Below the pieces are notes generated by a model. It saw only the letters and a program-made list of their open reading frames with translations, did no database searches and was not told the origin of the DNA. Made by a program: the position numbers and the translations under genes. From an uncultured Prochlorococcus sp. (GTDB lineage: Bacteria; Cyanobacteriota; Cyanobacteriia; PCC-6307; Cyanobiaceae), in the NCBI GenBank assembly GCA_902625845.1, contig CACOCT010000002.1, positions 62,001-126,000 of the forward strand: a stretch of 64,000 nt of DNA, in the 5' to 3' direction. This document shows positions 40,604 through 48,291 of this stretch, piece after piece. The first letter of the stretch is position 1. Each line of letters starts with the position of its first letter.

Positions 40604-41530
40604 ATGAAAGAATATTACAGGGTAATGCTTGGAAGAAAAAGTATATTTGCGAAGGAATGTAGAGAGAAAGGGTTTATTTTTGGCAATTTTGATATTGATC
40701 AAGATCTAACAGAATCATTAACTGAGGACTTGAGAGATTTTAATAAAGAATTTATTCCGATATATCTTCAAAAAAATCCTGAAAAGAGTAAATTTTCTGC
40801 TGGTTCAAGTTGTGGATTTCTCTGGACTATTTCTAAAAAAATAAAGAAGGGAGATATTGTATTCTCACCAGATGGTGAAGGAAATTACTTTGTAGGTGAA
40901 GTAACTGGTGATTATCAATATATTCCTGATTCGGATAAACCTCATAGAAGAGAAGTTAAATGGGGATTAGAAAAAATTGATAGAGCAGATATGAGTCAAG
41001 AATTAAAGTATTCAACAGGTTCTATTGGAACAGTCTGTCAGATAAGCAAATATAAAAAAGAATTAGAAAAATTAATAAAGGGAGAAGTTTTCAGTCCAGT
41101 CATTACAACAACCGATGAGACTATCGAAGACCCAACCGTTTTTGCTCTTGAAAAACATTTAGAGGATTTTTTAATCCATAATTGGAATCAAACACCTCTA
41201 GGTAAGAAATATGATATCTACAAAGATGAAGAAAATTCTGGGCAACAATTTCCAACTGATACTGGACCAATTGATATTCTTGCTATTAGTAAAGATAAGA
41301 AAGAAGTATTAGTTGTTGAATTAAAAAAAGGTAGAGCAAGTGATGCTGTTGTTGGACAAATTCAGAGATATATGGGATATGTCACCGAATGTATTGCTGA
41401 AGATACTCAACAAGTAAAAGGGATCATAATTGCTCTTGATGACGATAAAAGGATTAAGTTTGCTCTTAAGGTTGCTCCAAATATTGATTTCTATCGGTAC
41501 GAAGTTAAGTTTAATTTGATCAAAGAATGA
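40604..41530 (+). CDS. NucS/DUF91-type endonuclease with N-terminal EVE-like domain
   Basis: A 308-aa protein. The N-terminal part (YYRVMLGRKS..., GDIVFSPDGEGNYFVGEVTGDY, STGSIGTVCQISKY) is the domain often fused to restriction-like nucleases. The C-terminal part has the PD-(D/E)XK core: PIDILAI about residue 224, then VVELKKGRASDAVVGQIQRY about 240. This matches endonuclease NucS-type (DUF91) enzymes. Likely a restriction or genome-defence nuclease; target unknown. Confidence 0.82.
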   Translation: MKEYYRVMLGRKSIFAKECREKGFIFGNFDIDQDLTESLTEDLRDFNKEFIPIYLQKNPEKSKFSAGSSCGFLWTISKKIKKGDIVFSPDGEGNYFVGEVTGDYQYIPDSDKPHRREVKWGLEKIDRADMSQELKYSTGSIGTVCQISKYKKELEKLIKGEVFSPVITTTDETIEDPTVFALEKHLEDFLIHNWNQTPLGKKYDIYKDEENSGQQFPTDTGPIDILAISKDKKEVLVVELKKGRASDAVVGQIQRYMGYVTECIAEDTQQVKGIIIALDDDKRIKFALKVAPNIDFYRYEVKFNLIKE

Positions 41531-41553
41531 GAGGAAATTAGGATTGATTGGAT

Positions 41554-41596
41554 TACACTAACTAATTTTTAAAATTACACTAACTTTACACTAACT
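41554..41596. repeat. Three TACACTAACT direct repeats
   Basis: Copies at 41554-41563, 41576-41585 and 41587-41596; the last two are 11 bp apart. They end 146 bp left of the tRNA 3' end. Together with 38663 and 39577 there are seven copies, all within this one interval. Confidence 0.9.
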
Positions 41597-41689
41597 TTTT
41601 AAAAAAATTATTTATTTTATAACAAATCTAGTGGATATTATTGGAATGTACTGAATATCTATTTCTTCCCTAACTCCTTTTATAGAAAC

Positions 41690-41715
41690 AAAAAAAGAGA
41701 CTTATGAGGTCTCTT
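41690..41715 (-). terminator. Terminator of tRNA-Asn
   Basis: Leftward AAGAGAC-CTCATAA-GTCTCTT followed by TTTTTG, 27 bp beyond the tRNA 3' end. Confidence 0.9.
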
Positions 41716-41741
41716 GATTGTTCTTGGATTTTGTTAATGAA

Positions 41742-41813
41742 CTCCCCGGGCGGGATTCGAACCTGCGACCAATCGGTTAACAGCCGATCGCTCTACCGCT
41801 GAGCTACCGAGGA
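41742..41813 (-). tRNA. tRNA-Asn(GTT)
   Basis: A 72-nt cloverleaf on the minus strand. The acceptor stem TCCTCGG pairs with CCGGGGA (one G-T), the anticodon loop is CTGTTAA (GTT, Asn) and the T-arm is GGTTCGAATCC. CCA is not encoded. Four partial copies of its 3' end lie leftward in the same orientation, so it is the target of repeated integration. It ends the island on the right. Confidence 0.97.
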
Positions 41814-41858
41814 ATATTAAGAATTTAGCCCTTACACCCACCAAATGACAAGGGGGGG

Positions 41859-42545
41859 TTAATTATATTTTAAATTATTTGGGTTTTGCCAAGTTGATAA
41901 TTTACCCATATTCATTACAGAAACTTTATCTGCATAAACTAATTCATCTAATCTATGAGTAATCCATAACACAGTTATAGGATTGTTTTTGTTTTGAATT
42001 AAAGATTTTATGATATCAAGTATTTTTTTTCTACTCAGCTGATCTAAAAGTGCCGTTGGCTCATCCATTAAAATAAAATTACTTTCACTGATAAGAGCCG
42101 ATGCTATAGCTAATCTTTGTTTTTGACCACCGCTTAGAGTATGTATAGGTTTTTTCCAAAAACCTTTTAAACCTACAGAATTTAGGGAATGTTTAACCTT
42201 TTTATCAATAATTTTTTTAGTAAAATTACCTTTTATATTTAAAATTAATTCACTCCCACAAGTAGGCATTAATATTTGATGATCTGGATTTTGAAATACT
42301 AGAGATAAATTAGAGGGTCGATTGATATATCCATAAGTTGGCTGCAAAATTCCTTTAATTAGTTTCAGCAGAGTACTTTTACCACATCCATTTTTTCCAA
42401 CCAACATCCATAAACCCGGCGCTGATAGAGAGAAGCTACAATTTTTTATAACAAAATCTTTTTTATCATGCCAAGTGAAATAGACATCTTCAAAAATTAA
42501 CTTGTCGCATTTATCTTCCTTTGATATTCCATAAATAGACATCAC
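41859..42545 (-). CDS. ABC transporter ATPase (energy-coupling / cobalt type)
   Basis: A 228-aa ATPase. Walker A GKNGCGKST near residue 53, Q-loop VFQNPDHQI, signature LSGGQKQRLAIA near 138 and Walker B FILMDEPTALLD near 157, with switch His in ITHR. FQNPDHQ is typical of EcfA/CbiO-like proteins. No permease is adjacent, so the substrate is unknown. It begins exactly after the stop of the UPF0367 gene. Confidence 0.85.
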   Translation of the reverse strand: MMSIYGISKEDKCDKLIFEDVYFTWHDKKDFVIKNCSFSLSAPGLWMLVGKNGCGKSTLLKLIKGILQPTYGYINRPSNLSLVFQNPDHQILMPTCGSELILNIKGNFTKKIIDKKVKHSLNSVGLKGFWKKPIHTLSGGQKQRLAIASALISESNFILMDEPTALLDQLSRKKILDIIKSLIQNKNNPITVLWITHRLDELVYADKVSVMNMGKLSTWQNPNNLKYN

Positions 42546-42812
42546 TTAGCTTTCTAAGGAAAACCCTGGCCTTTTTGAACCACCAGCTATTGCAGACTTT
42601 TCATAAATTTGAACAGCTATAATTTCTTTAGACAATACAGCTATAGATTTACCCTTCATTTTGTCACATGTCAAATCAATTAATACAGAATCTGCATTTT
42701 CTCTCATCGCGTTTTTAATCTGCTCATAAACCCTTAAGACATCATCATGTTCTTTCTTTTGTATTGAGATTGGGAATGGTGAATATCTCAGGGATAATTC
42801 TAAAGTGAACAT
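42546..42812 (-). CDS. UPF0367 (Ycf91-like) cyanobacterial protein
   Basis: An 88-aa protein starting MFTLELSLRYSPFPISIQKK and ending AVQIYEKSAIAGGSKRPGFS, the conserved ends of the UPF0367 family found in cyanobacteria and algae. Function not known. It runs directly into the ABC ATPase gene. Confidence 0.85.
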   Translation of the reverse strand: MFTLELSLRYSPFPISIQKKEHDDVLRVYEQIKNAMRENADSVLIDLTCDKMKGKSIAVLSKEIIAVQIYEKSAIAGGSKRPGFSLES

Positions 42813-42960
42813 AAAATCTTTTAATCTAATAATAGATTAACTATAGAAACTTCCAATAGAAAAAGATATATTTATAAATAAGGTATTTTCTTAAAAATAA
42901 GAAATAAGTTTATTATTAAGTAAATATTAATTTCTTTAATAATTTAGAAACTATCATAAT

Positions 42961-43929
42961 ATGGATATTGCCAACGATATTACCCACCTTGTCGGTAACA
43001 CACCATTAGTAAGACTAAATAGAATTAGAAAAGAATATAACTGTTACCCAGAAATAATTGCGAAATTAGAAAGTTTTAATCCTTCTGCATCTGTCAAGGA
43101 TAGAATTGCTTACTCGATGATCTTATCAGCAGAAAATAAAGGCCTCATATCTCCAGAAAAGACAACTTTAATAGAAGCTACTAGTGGAAATACTGGAATT
43201 GCTCTAGCCATGGTATCAGCTGCTAAAGGTTACAAATTAATACTTACTATGCCAGACACAATGAGTATCGAGCGGAGAGCAATGTTAAGAGCATACGGAG
43301 CTGAATTAAGATTAACGCCAGGATATGAAGGAATGAAAGGTGCACTAAATCTTGCAAAAGAATTAGCCAACAATATAAATAATAGTTTTCAATTTAATCA
43401 ATTTGAAAACCTTGCAAATCCTTCAATTCACGCAAAAACAACAGCCAAGGAAATATGGGAGCAATCCAATCATAATGTAGATGGTCTAGTTACTGGAGTA
43501 GGAACAGGTGGCACTGTTACTGGCTGCGCTAGTTATCTCAAAGAAGTAAATCCAAGATGTAAAATCTTTGCTGTTGAACCCGAAAAAAGCGCAGTTTTAT
43601 CTGGTAAAAGTCCTGGTGCTCATCAAATTCAAGGCATCGGAGCAGGTTTCATTCCAAAAGTTTTAAAAAAAGATTTAATTGATGAAGTATTAACAATTCA
43701 AGACGAGGAGGCATTTTATTTTGGAAGAGTTTTAGCTAAGAAAGAGGGACTCTTATCAGGGATCAGTAGTGGTGCCGCACTCGCAGCGACAATTCATATA
43801 GGGAAGAGAAAAGAATTTAAGGATAAAAGAATTATTGTAATCTTGCCAAGCTTTGGTGAAAGATATTTATCTACGGCAATGTTTGATTCTAATACATCTA
43901 TTCAAGCTAGAAATGATGGATATTTATAA
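42961..43929 (+). CDS. cysK: Cysteine synthase (O-acetylserine sulfhydrylase)
   Basis: A 322-aa PLP enzyme. The lysine is in SASVKDRIAY near residue 44, the substrate loop TSGNTG near 71, the phosphate-binding GTGGTVTG near 180, and SSGAALAA near 270. It makes cysteine from O-acetylserine and sulfide. The start follows a 148-bp gap. A DnaJ-domain gene follows after 8 bp. Confidence 0.95.
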   Translation: MDIANDITHLVGNTPLVRLNRIRKEYNCYPEIIAKLESFNPSASVKDRIAYSMILSAENKGLISPEKTTLIEATSGNTGIALAMVSAAKGYKLILTMPDTMSIERRAMLRAYGAELRLTPGYEGMKGALNLAKELANNINNSFQFNQFENLANPSIHAKTTAKEIWEQSNHNVDGLVTGVGTGGTVTGCASYLKEVNPRCKIFAVEPEKSAVLSGKSPGAHQIQGIGAGFIPKVLKKDLIDEVLTIQDEEAFYFGRVLAKKEGLLSGISSGAALAATIHIGKRKEFKDKRIIVILPSFGERYLSTAMFDSNTSIQARNDGYL

Positions 43930-43937
43930 CCAAATTA

Positions 43938-44615
43938 ATGATGAAAAATTTTTATAAAGAACTAGGTTTAAAGAAAAATGCTAACAGAAATGAAATAAAG
44001 TCTGCATATCGTTTATTAGCTAAAAAATACCATCCTGATACTGGAGGCGATAATGAAAGGTTCCTAGCTTTACAACTCGCTTGGGAGACTTTAAATGATC
44101 CTCAAAAAAAAGCCATCTATGACAAATCACTGCTTAATGATGAAAGTTATGCTGTTAGTAAAAATAAACATTGGTCATCAGAACTAAAAAATAAAAAAAA
44201 TAACTCCACAAATAAAGATCAAGATATTAAAGATTGGATAAAGAAAATATATACCCCAATCAATAGATTCATCTCACAAGTAATAAAACCTTTAAATGAT
44301 GAAATTAAAAAGCTCTCAGCTGATCCTTACGATGATGAACTAATGGATGCATTCACTTCTTATTTAATTGAAAGTAGAAAAAAAATTGAAAAAGCCTCAT
44401 TTCTTTTTAAATCTCAGGCAGTTCCAAGTTCTATTTCCTCTATTGGATTGGACTTGTACCATTGTTTTTCTCAAGTTCAAGATGCATTAGATGAATTAGA
44501 TAGATATACACAAGGATATGTTGATGACTATTTATTTGATGGAAAGCAAATGATGAAAGAGGCTAAAAGAATTCAACTAAAGATGAACATTAACAAGAGA
44601 AATATTTCCTTTTAA
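43938..44615 (+). CDS. DnaJ-domain protein
   Basis: A 225-aa J-protein with a J-domain at residues 2-65 (HPD in KKYHPDTGG) and a helical, charged C-terminus with no zinc centre. It resembles the short J-proteins found next to cysK in picocyanobacteria. It is unrelated to the island DnaJ gene beyond the J-domain. Confidence 0.85.
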   Translation: MMKNFYKELGLKKNANRNEIKSAYRLLAKKYHPDTGGDNERFLALQLAWETLNDPQKKAIYDKSLLNDESYAVSKNKHWSSELKNKKNNSTNKDQDIKDWIKKIYTPINRFISQVIKPLNDEIKKLSADPYDDELMDAFTSYLIESRKKIEKASFLFKSQAVPSSISSIGLDLYHCFSQVQDALDELDRYTQGYVDDYLFDGKQMMKEAKRIQLKMNINKRNISF

Positions 44616-44618
44616 GTA

Positions 44619-44864
44619 TCAACTCTCAGCAGGAGTATATTCCTTAAGTTGCTCTAATTTAAACCATACATCTGGGACTGGTCTTCTCCATCTTACTTGC
44701 GCATAATCTTCTTTAATACCAAGTATTTCACCAGGGCCCTCAAATACATAATTTGGTAATTCAATATCACTTGCCAAAGATTCCACACTGTTTGTATATT
44801 TTTCCCTATCAAGGACGACTAAACTTCCTTTTTTTAGTGGTTTTTTTTGTATTGATTCCGTCAT
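44619..44864 (-). CDS. ndhO: NDH-1 subunit O
   Basis: An 81-aa protein. KKGSLVVLDREKYTNSVESL, then EGPGEILGIKEDYAQVRWR and VPDVWFKLEQLKEY match NdhO of the cyanobacterial NADPH dehydrogenase complex, used in cyclic electron flow and respiration. Convergent with the DnaJ gene (3-bp gap). Confidence 0.92.
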   Translation of the reverse strand: MTESIQKKPLKKGSLVVLDREKYTNSVESLASDIELPNYVFEGPGEILGIKEDYAQVRWRRPVPDVWFKLEQLKEYTPAES

Positions 44865-45003
44865 AAACTCATAATCAAAACTTAATAATAATCTATTGAA
44901 TTAGACATAGAAACGCATCTTACAAAATAAAACAAGGAATGTTTTCTAAATGTCTGCAGAAAACAAAAAAATTATCTAAGGTTTAATAATATTCATTAAA
45001 AAA

Positions 45004-45933
45004 ATGCGAATTTTATTGTTAGGTTGCACTGGTTTTATTGGAAAGAGTTTAATCCCAAAATTAATATCTGATGGACATGAATTATGTATAGTTAGTAGAA
45101 AAAATATTAATCAGTTAAAAATTAATTATTCTTTTGAAAAGATTGCATTTTTGAAATTGAATTTGGCTCAAGAGAAAAGTTGGGATGATATTAACCTTTT
45201 AAATCAACTTAAAAGTTGCGATGGAATAATCAATCTTATTGGAGAACCTATTACTGACAAGAGATGGTCAGACGAACAAAAAGTAGAAATTGAGAAGAGC
45301 AGAATAAATACTACTTCTAATTTGATGGAAAATCTTAAAAAAAATAAAATCAATCCAAAAGTTATAATAAATGCTTCCGCTATAGGATTTTATGGGACTA
45401 GCTTAGATAAGATATTTGATGAGACAAGTCCTGGCGGCAAAGATTTTCTTGCAAATTTATGCAAAAAGTGGGAAGAAGCTGCTTCTCAAAAACCATTCTT
45501 TACAAGATTAGTTATTCTAAGGATTGGGATAGTACTAGGAGTTAATGGTGGAGCTTTAGGTAAAATGCTACCAATCTTTAAAGTTGGATTAGGAGGTCCT
45601 ATTGGGGATGGAAATCAATGGATGAGTTGGATTCACATAGATGACTTATGCAACATTATCGTTAATGGAATAAAAGATAAAAAATATTCTGGAATAATTA
45701 ATGCTGTATCTCCAGAACCTGTCAAGATGAGAGAATTTTCATCGAAATTAGCGCAGTGCCTTCAAAGACCAAATTTGTTACCCGTTCCAGGTGCAACTTT
45801 AAAATTAATTTTAGGAGATGGTTCTAAATTGTTATTAGAAGGTCAAAAGATAAAAAGCATTAAGTTAAATAATTTTTTTAAATTTAAATATCCTTTTCTT
45901 CAGGAAGCACTTTCTTCTTTAACCAAGAAATAA
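45004..45933 (+). CDS. SDR39U1-type nucleoside-diphosphate-sugar epimerase
   Basis: A 309-aa protein of the TIGR01777 family. GCTGFIGKSLIPKL at the N-terminus, GIINLIGEPITDKRW near residue 77, ASAIGFYG near 124 (active Tyr) and GDGNQWMSWIHIDDL near 201 are all characteristic. The substrate is not known for this family. Its last 50 nt overlap a gene on the other strand. Confidence 0.9.
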   Translation: MRILLLGCTGFIGKSLIPKLISDGHELCIVSRKNINQLKINYSFEKIAFLKLNLAQEKSWDDINLLNQLKSCDGIINLIGEPITDKRWSDEQKVEIEKSRINTTSNLMENLKKNKINPKVIINASAIGFYGTSLDKIFDETSPGGKDFLANLCKKWEEAASQKPFFTRLVILRIGIVLGVNGGALGKMLPIFKVGLGGPIGDGNQWMSWIHIDDLCNIIVNGIKDKKYSGIINAVSPEPVKMREFSSKLAQCLQRPNLLPVPGATLKLILGDGSKLLLEGQKIKSIKLNNFFKFKYPFLQEALSSLTKK

Positions 45934-46153
45934 ATGCTATTAATAATGTACTAAAGATTAGAATTGTTATTGCAGGTAATATAAAAGGCTCCCAAATCCT
46001 CCTAAAAAAGTCAAGAAAAATAGATTTCCCATTGATGTTCATAATCAATGAAAATATAAAAAATAACGCACTAAAAATTACTATAAATAAATTACACAAT
46101 AAAAAATTATCCAAATATTTTTTAAAATCAAATCTTGAAATAAAATCAATCAT
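45884..46153 (-). CDS. Small two-helix membrane protein
   Basis: An 89-aa protein with two membrane segments (LLCNLFIVIFSALFFIFSLI, about 18-38; FILPAITILIFSTLLIAFIS, about 57-76). It overlaps the upstream LpxB-like gene by 8 nt, as in a coupled operon, and the end of the convergent epimerase by 50 nt. Not recognised. Confidence 0.65.
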   Translation of the reverse strand: MIDFISRFDFKKYLDNFLLCNLFIVIFSALFFIFSLIMNINGKSIFLDFFRRIWEPFILPAITILIFSTLLIAFISWLKKKVLPEEKDI

Positions 46154-47348
46154 TGATTAAATACTTTTCTATATCAGATATTATTTTTACAGTAGCATTT
46201 TTATTTCCAAGTCTATTTCTAGCATTCTCTTTACAGGACTTCAAAAAAGAATTATCTAACTTCATTAGATACATAATTTTGATAATCAAATCTATAGTTC
46301 CACTAATCTGCTCATTTTTATTAGAAAAATTTGTAAAGCAATACACATGCTGACCTAATAATCTACGCTGAGCTTCTGCAAATCCCTTGGTAAACTGAGG
46401 ACCCTTCCCTTCTACCTGTATAACTGGTTTTGACATACCTATTACTTGTTCAGCAGCAGTGCCAGACATACTTATTGCTAAATCAGATTCAGTTAAAATA
46501 TCATCAAAAGAATTCCATTTAAAAAAAACTTTAATAGATTTATAACTATATAGAAGTTTAAAATTACTAGGTGATATCTCCTCAAATTGCCAATTTCTCA
46601 TTTTCAATATATTTTGCACATTTTCCATTTTCAGATCTGATGAAAGAGCAAAATTAAATTTTATTCTTTTAAAGAATTTATAATTAGCAAGTTGTTGAAT
46701 AATATCTAGCATTAAATTAAAATTATTTATCACTTCAATAATTCTACTTCCAGGTAATAAAGCGATATGAAATGAATTATTTGAATCCTTATTCTTATTT
46801 TTTAATAATTTATCAATAAATGGATTACCAAAAAATAGAACTTCTTTTTTAAATTGATTACTTAAATCAATAGAGGTAAGGAGATCTCTTGCGTAAATTC
46901 TTATTGAATTTGGCGATTTTAAAAAATATTTGCATGGCCAAGGAAGATTCAATTTACCCTCATAGTGACTTGAATATGCGACTAGATATGTAAAATATTT
47001 TTTTCTAGATAACCATGCAAAAAAAATTGGGACTATATCACCAACCACAAGGAAATAATCATATTTTTTTCTTATTTGGACAACAATCCAAATTTTTTTT
47101 AAAAAATAATATATTTGACCATTAAATAAATCATATAATCTTCCTTTTAGGGAGTTATAACCTAAGCCTCCAGTATTAAATTTTCTTGTTTTGCCAATTA
47201 TATTTATTTTTTCTTTTTTATATGCTTCACCTGAACCAACTATTGGCAAAGCTTCAACTTTATTTCCAATTGATATTAATCTTCTCGCTAAAATACATCC
47301 AGATAAATCTTCACCATGACCATTACTTAATACTAAAATACTTGACAA
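46146..47348 (-). CDS. Lipid-A-disaccharide synthase-like glycosyltransferase
   Basis: A 400-aa protein of the TIGR03492 type. It starts ILVLSNGHGEDLSGCILARR, has VVGDIVPIFFAWLSRKK near residue 100, ALLPGSRIIEVINN near 195, and SGTAAEQVIGMSKPVIQVEG near 300, a GT-B nucleotide-sugar site. It is related to LpxB but not orthologous; the substrate is unknown. It is the middle gene of a leftward group with the TPR-like gene upstream. Confidence 0.8.
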   Translation of the reverse strand: MSSILVLSNGHGEDLSGCILARRLISIGNKVEALPIVGSGEAYKKEKINIIGKTRKFNTGGLGYNSLKGRLYDLFNGQIYYFLKKIWIVVQIRKKYDYFLVVGDIVPIFFAWLSRKKYFTYLVAYSSHYEGKLNLPWPCKYFLKSPNSIRIYARDLLTSIDLSNQFKKEVLFFGNPFIDKLLKNKNKDSNNSFHIALLPGSRIIEVINNFNLMLDIIQQLANYKFFKRIKFNFALSSDLKMENVQNILKMRNWQFEEISPSNFKLLYSYKSIKVFFKWNSFDDILTESDLAISMSGTAAEQVIGMSKPVIQVEGKGPQFTKGFAEAQRRLLGQHVYCFTNFSNKNEQISGTIDLIIKIMYLMKLDNSFLKSCKENARNRLGNKNATVKIISDIEKYLIND

Positions 47349-47349
47349 A

Positions 47350-47766
47350 TTAAAAATCCAACCACTTTTTAACTTTTTTTAATTCTGGCCATTCTGGATA
47401 TTTTGAGAACCCGTCTTCAACTGATAATTTTAGATCTTTCTCCAAATCAGGAGCCATAATCATGATCCTTTTAATTAAATCAATATTTTCTCTAACTCCT
47501 TTTGTATCTGTTGCTAATAAAGCTAGAGATAGATTCATACGTGCTTGCAAATCTTGACCATTTAATTTAACAGCTTGTTTAGCAGCGAATAGTGCTTCAT
47601 TATTATTTTTTAGCAACAAATAAAGCCATGCTAGACAAGTCCATGCGGCAAAATGATTAGGAATTTGATTAATTATTTTTTTAAAATCATCCACTAAAGG
47701 TAGTAAATCTTCTCCTGCTTCATATTTAGATAAAGCTGCATTAAATTCCGCTTCAATATCATTCAT
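47350..47766 (-). CDS. TPR-like protein
   Basis: A 138-aa protein with TPR pattern: HFAAWTCLAWLYLLLKNNNE near residue 38, then ALFAAKQAVKLNGQDLQAR. It ends WPELKKVKKWLDF. Found between iscA/hesB and the LpxB-like gene, with gaps of 14 and 1 bp. Function unknown. Confidence 0.75.
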   Translation of the reverse strand: MNDIEAEFNAALSKYEAGEDLLPLVDDFKKIINQIPNHFAAWTCLAWLYLLLKNNNEALFAAKQAVKLNGQDLQARMNLSLALLATDTKGVRENIDLIKRIMIMAPDLEKDLKLSVEDGFSKYPEWPELKKVKKWLDF

Positions 47767-47780
47767 ATTTTTAAAATTGT

Positions 47781-48173
47781 TTAAACAGCAAAAGAACTAC
47801 CACAACCGCATGTTTGCGATGCATTGGGATTAGTAAAGTTAAATCCTCCCCCAATTAGTTCAGTACTGAAATCTAACTGCATCCCATAGATATAAAGTAA
47901 ACTTTTCGGATCACAAACAACTTGAAAAGCGACATCCTCACTCAGTGAATAATCATAAATTTTATCATCAGAATTTATCTCATCTTCTCCAATAAAATCC
48001 ATTGTATAACTCATACCACTGCATCCTCCAGATCTTACTCCAACTCTCAGTGCTTTTTTATCAACTTGATTTTTAATCAAATTAGATATTTGTTGTATTG
48101 CGGTACCAGTAATAAGTATTCCCTTCCCATCATCAGAATTTTTTAATTTTTCATTAATTTTGGTTTCTGTCAT
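47781..48173 (-). CDS. Iron-sulfur cluster assembly protein, IscA/HesB/SufA type
   Basis: A 130-aa A-type carrier. The three conserved cysteines are in VRSGGCSGMSYTM near residue 50 and QTCGCGSSF near 122. It takes part in Fe-S cluster delivery. First gene in a leftward group; divergent from zds. Confidence 0.93.
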   Translation of the reverse strand: MTETKINEKLKNSDDGKGILITGTAIQQISNLIKNQVDKKALRVGVRSGGCSGMSYTMDFIGEDEINSDDKIYDYSLSEDVAFQVVCDPKSLLYIYGMQLDFSTELIGGGFNFTNPNASQTCGCGSSFAV

Positions 48174-48291
48174 ATCTGAAGTAACTCATAACCTATATTA
48201 TAAAAATGATTAGCTTGGTGCATTCCTCATACCCTTAGCATATTCTTTTTGTTATAAATGCGTATTATTTTTGTTATAATTAAACGAAAAC

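Noticed and set aside
38663-41596. CRISPR array from the TACACTAACT repeats
   Set aside because: Repeats are only 10 bp, occur in pairs or triplets in three separate gaps and have no spacer-sized unique units.
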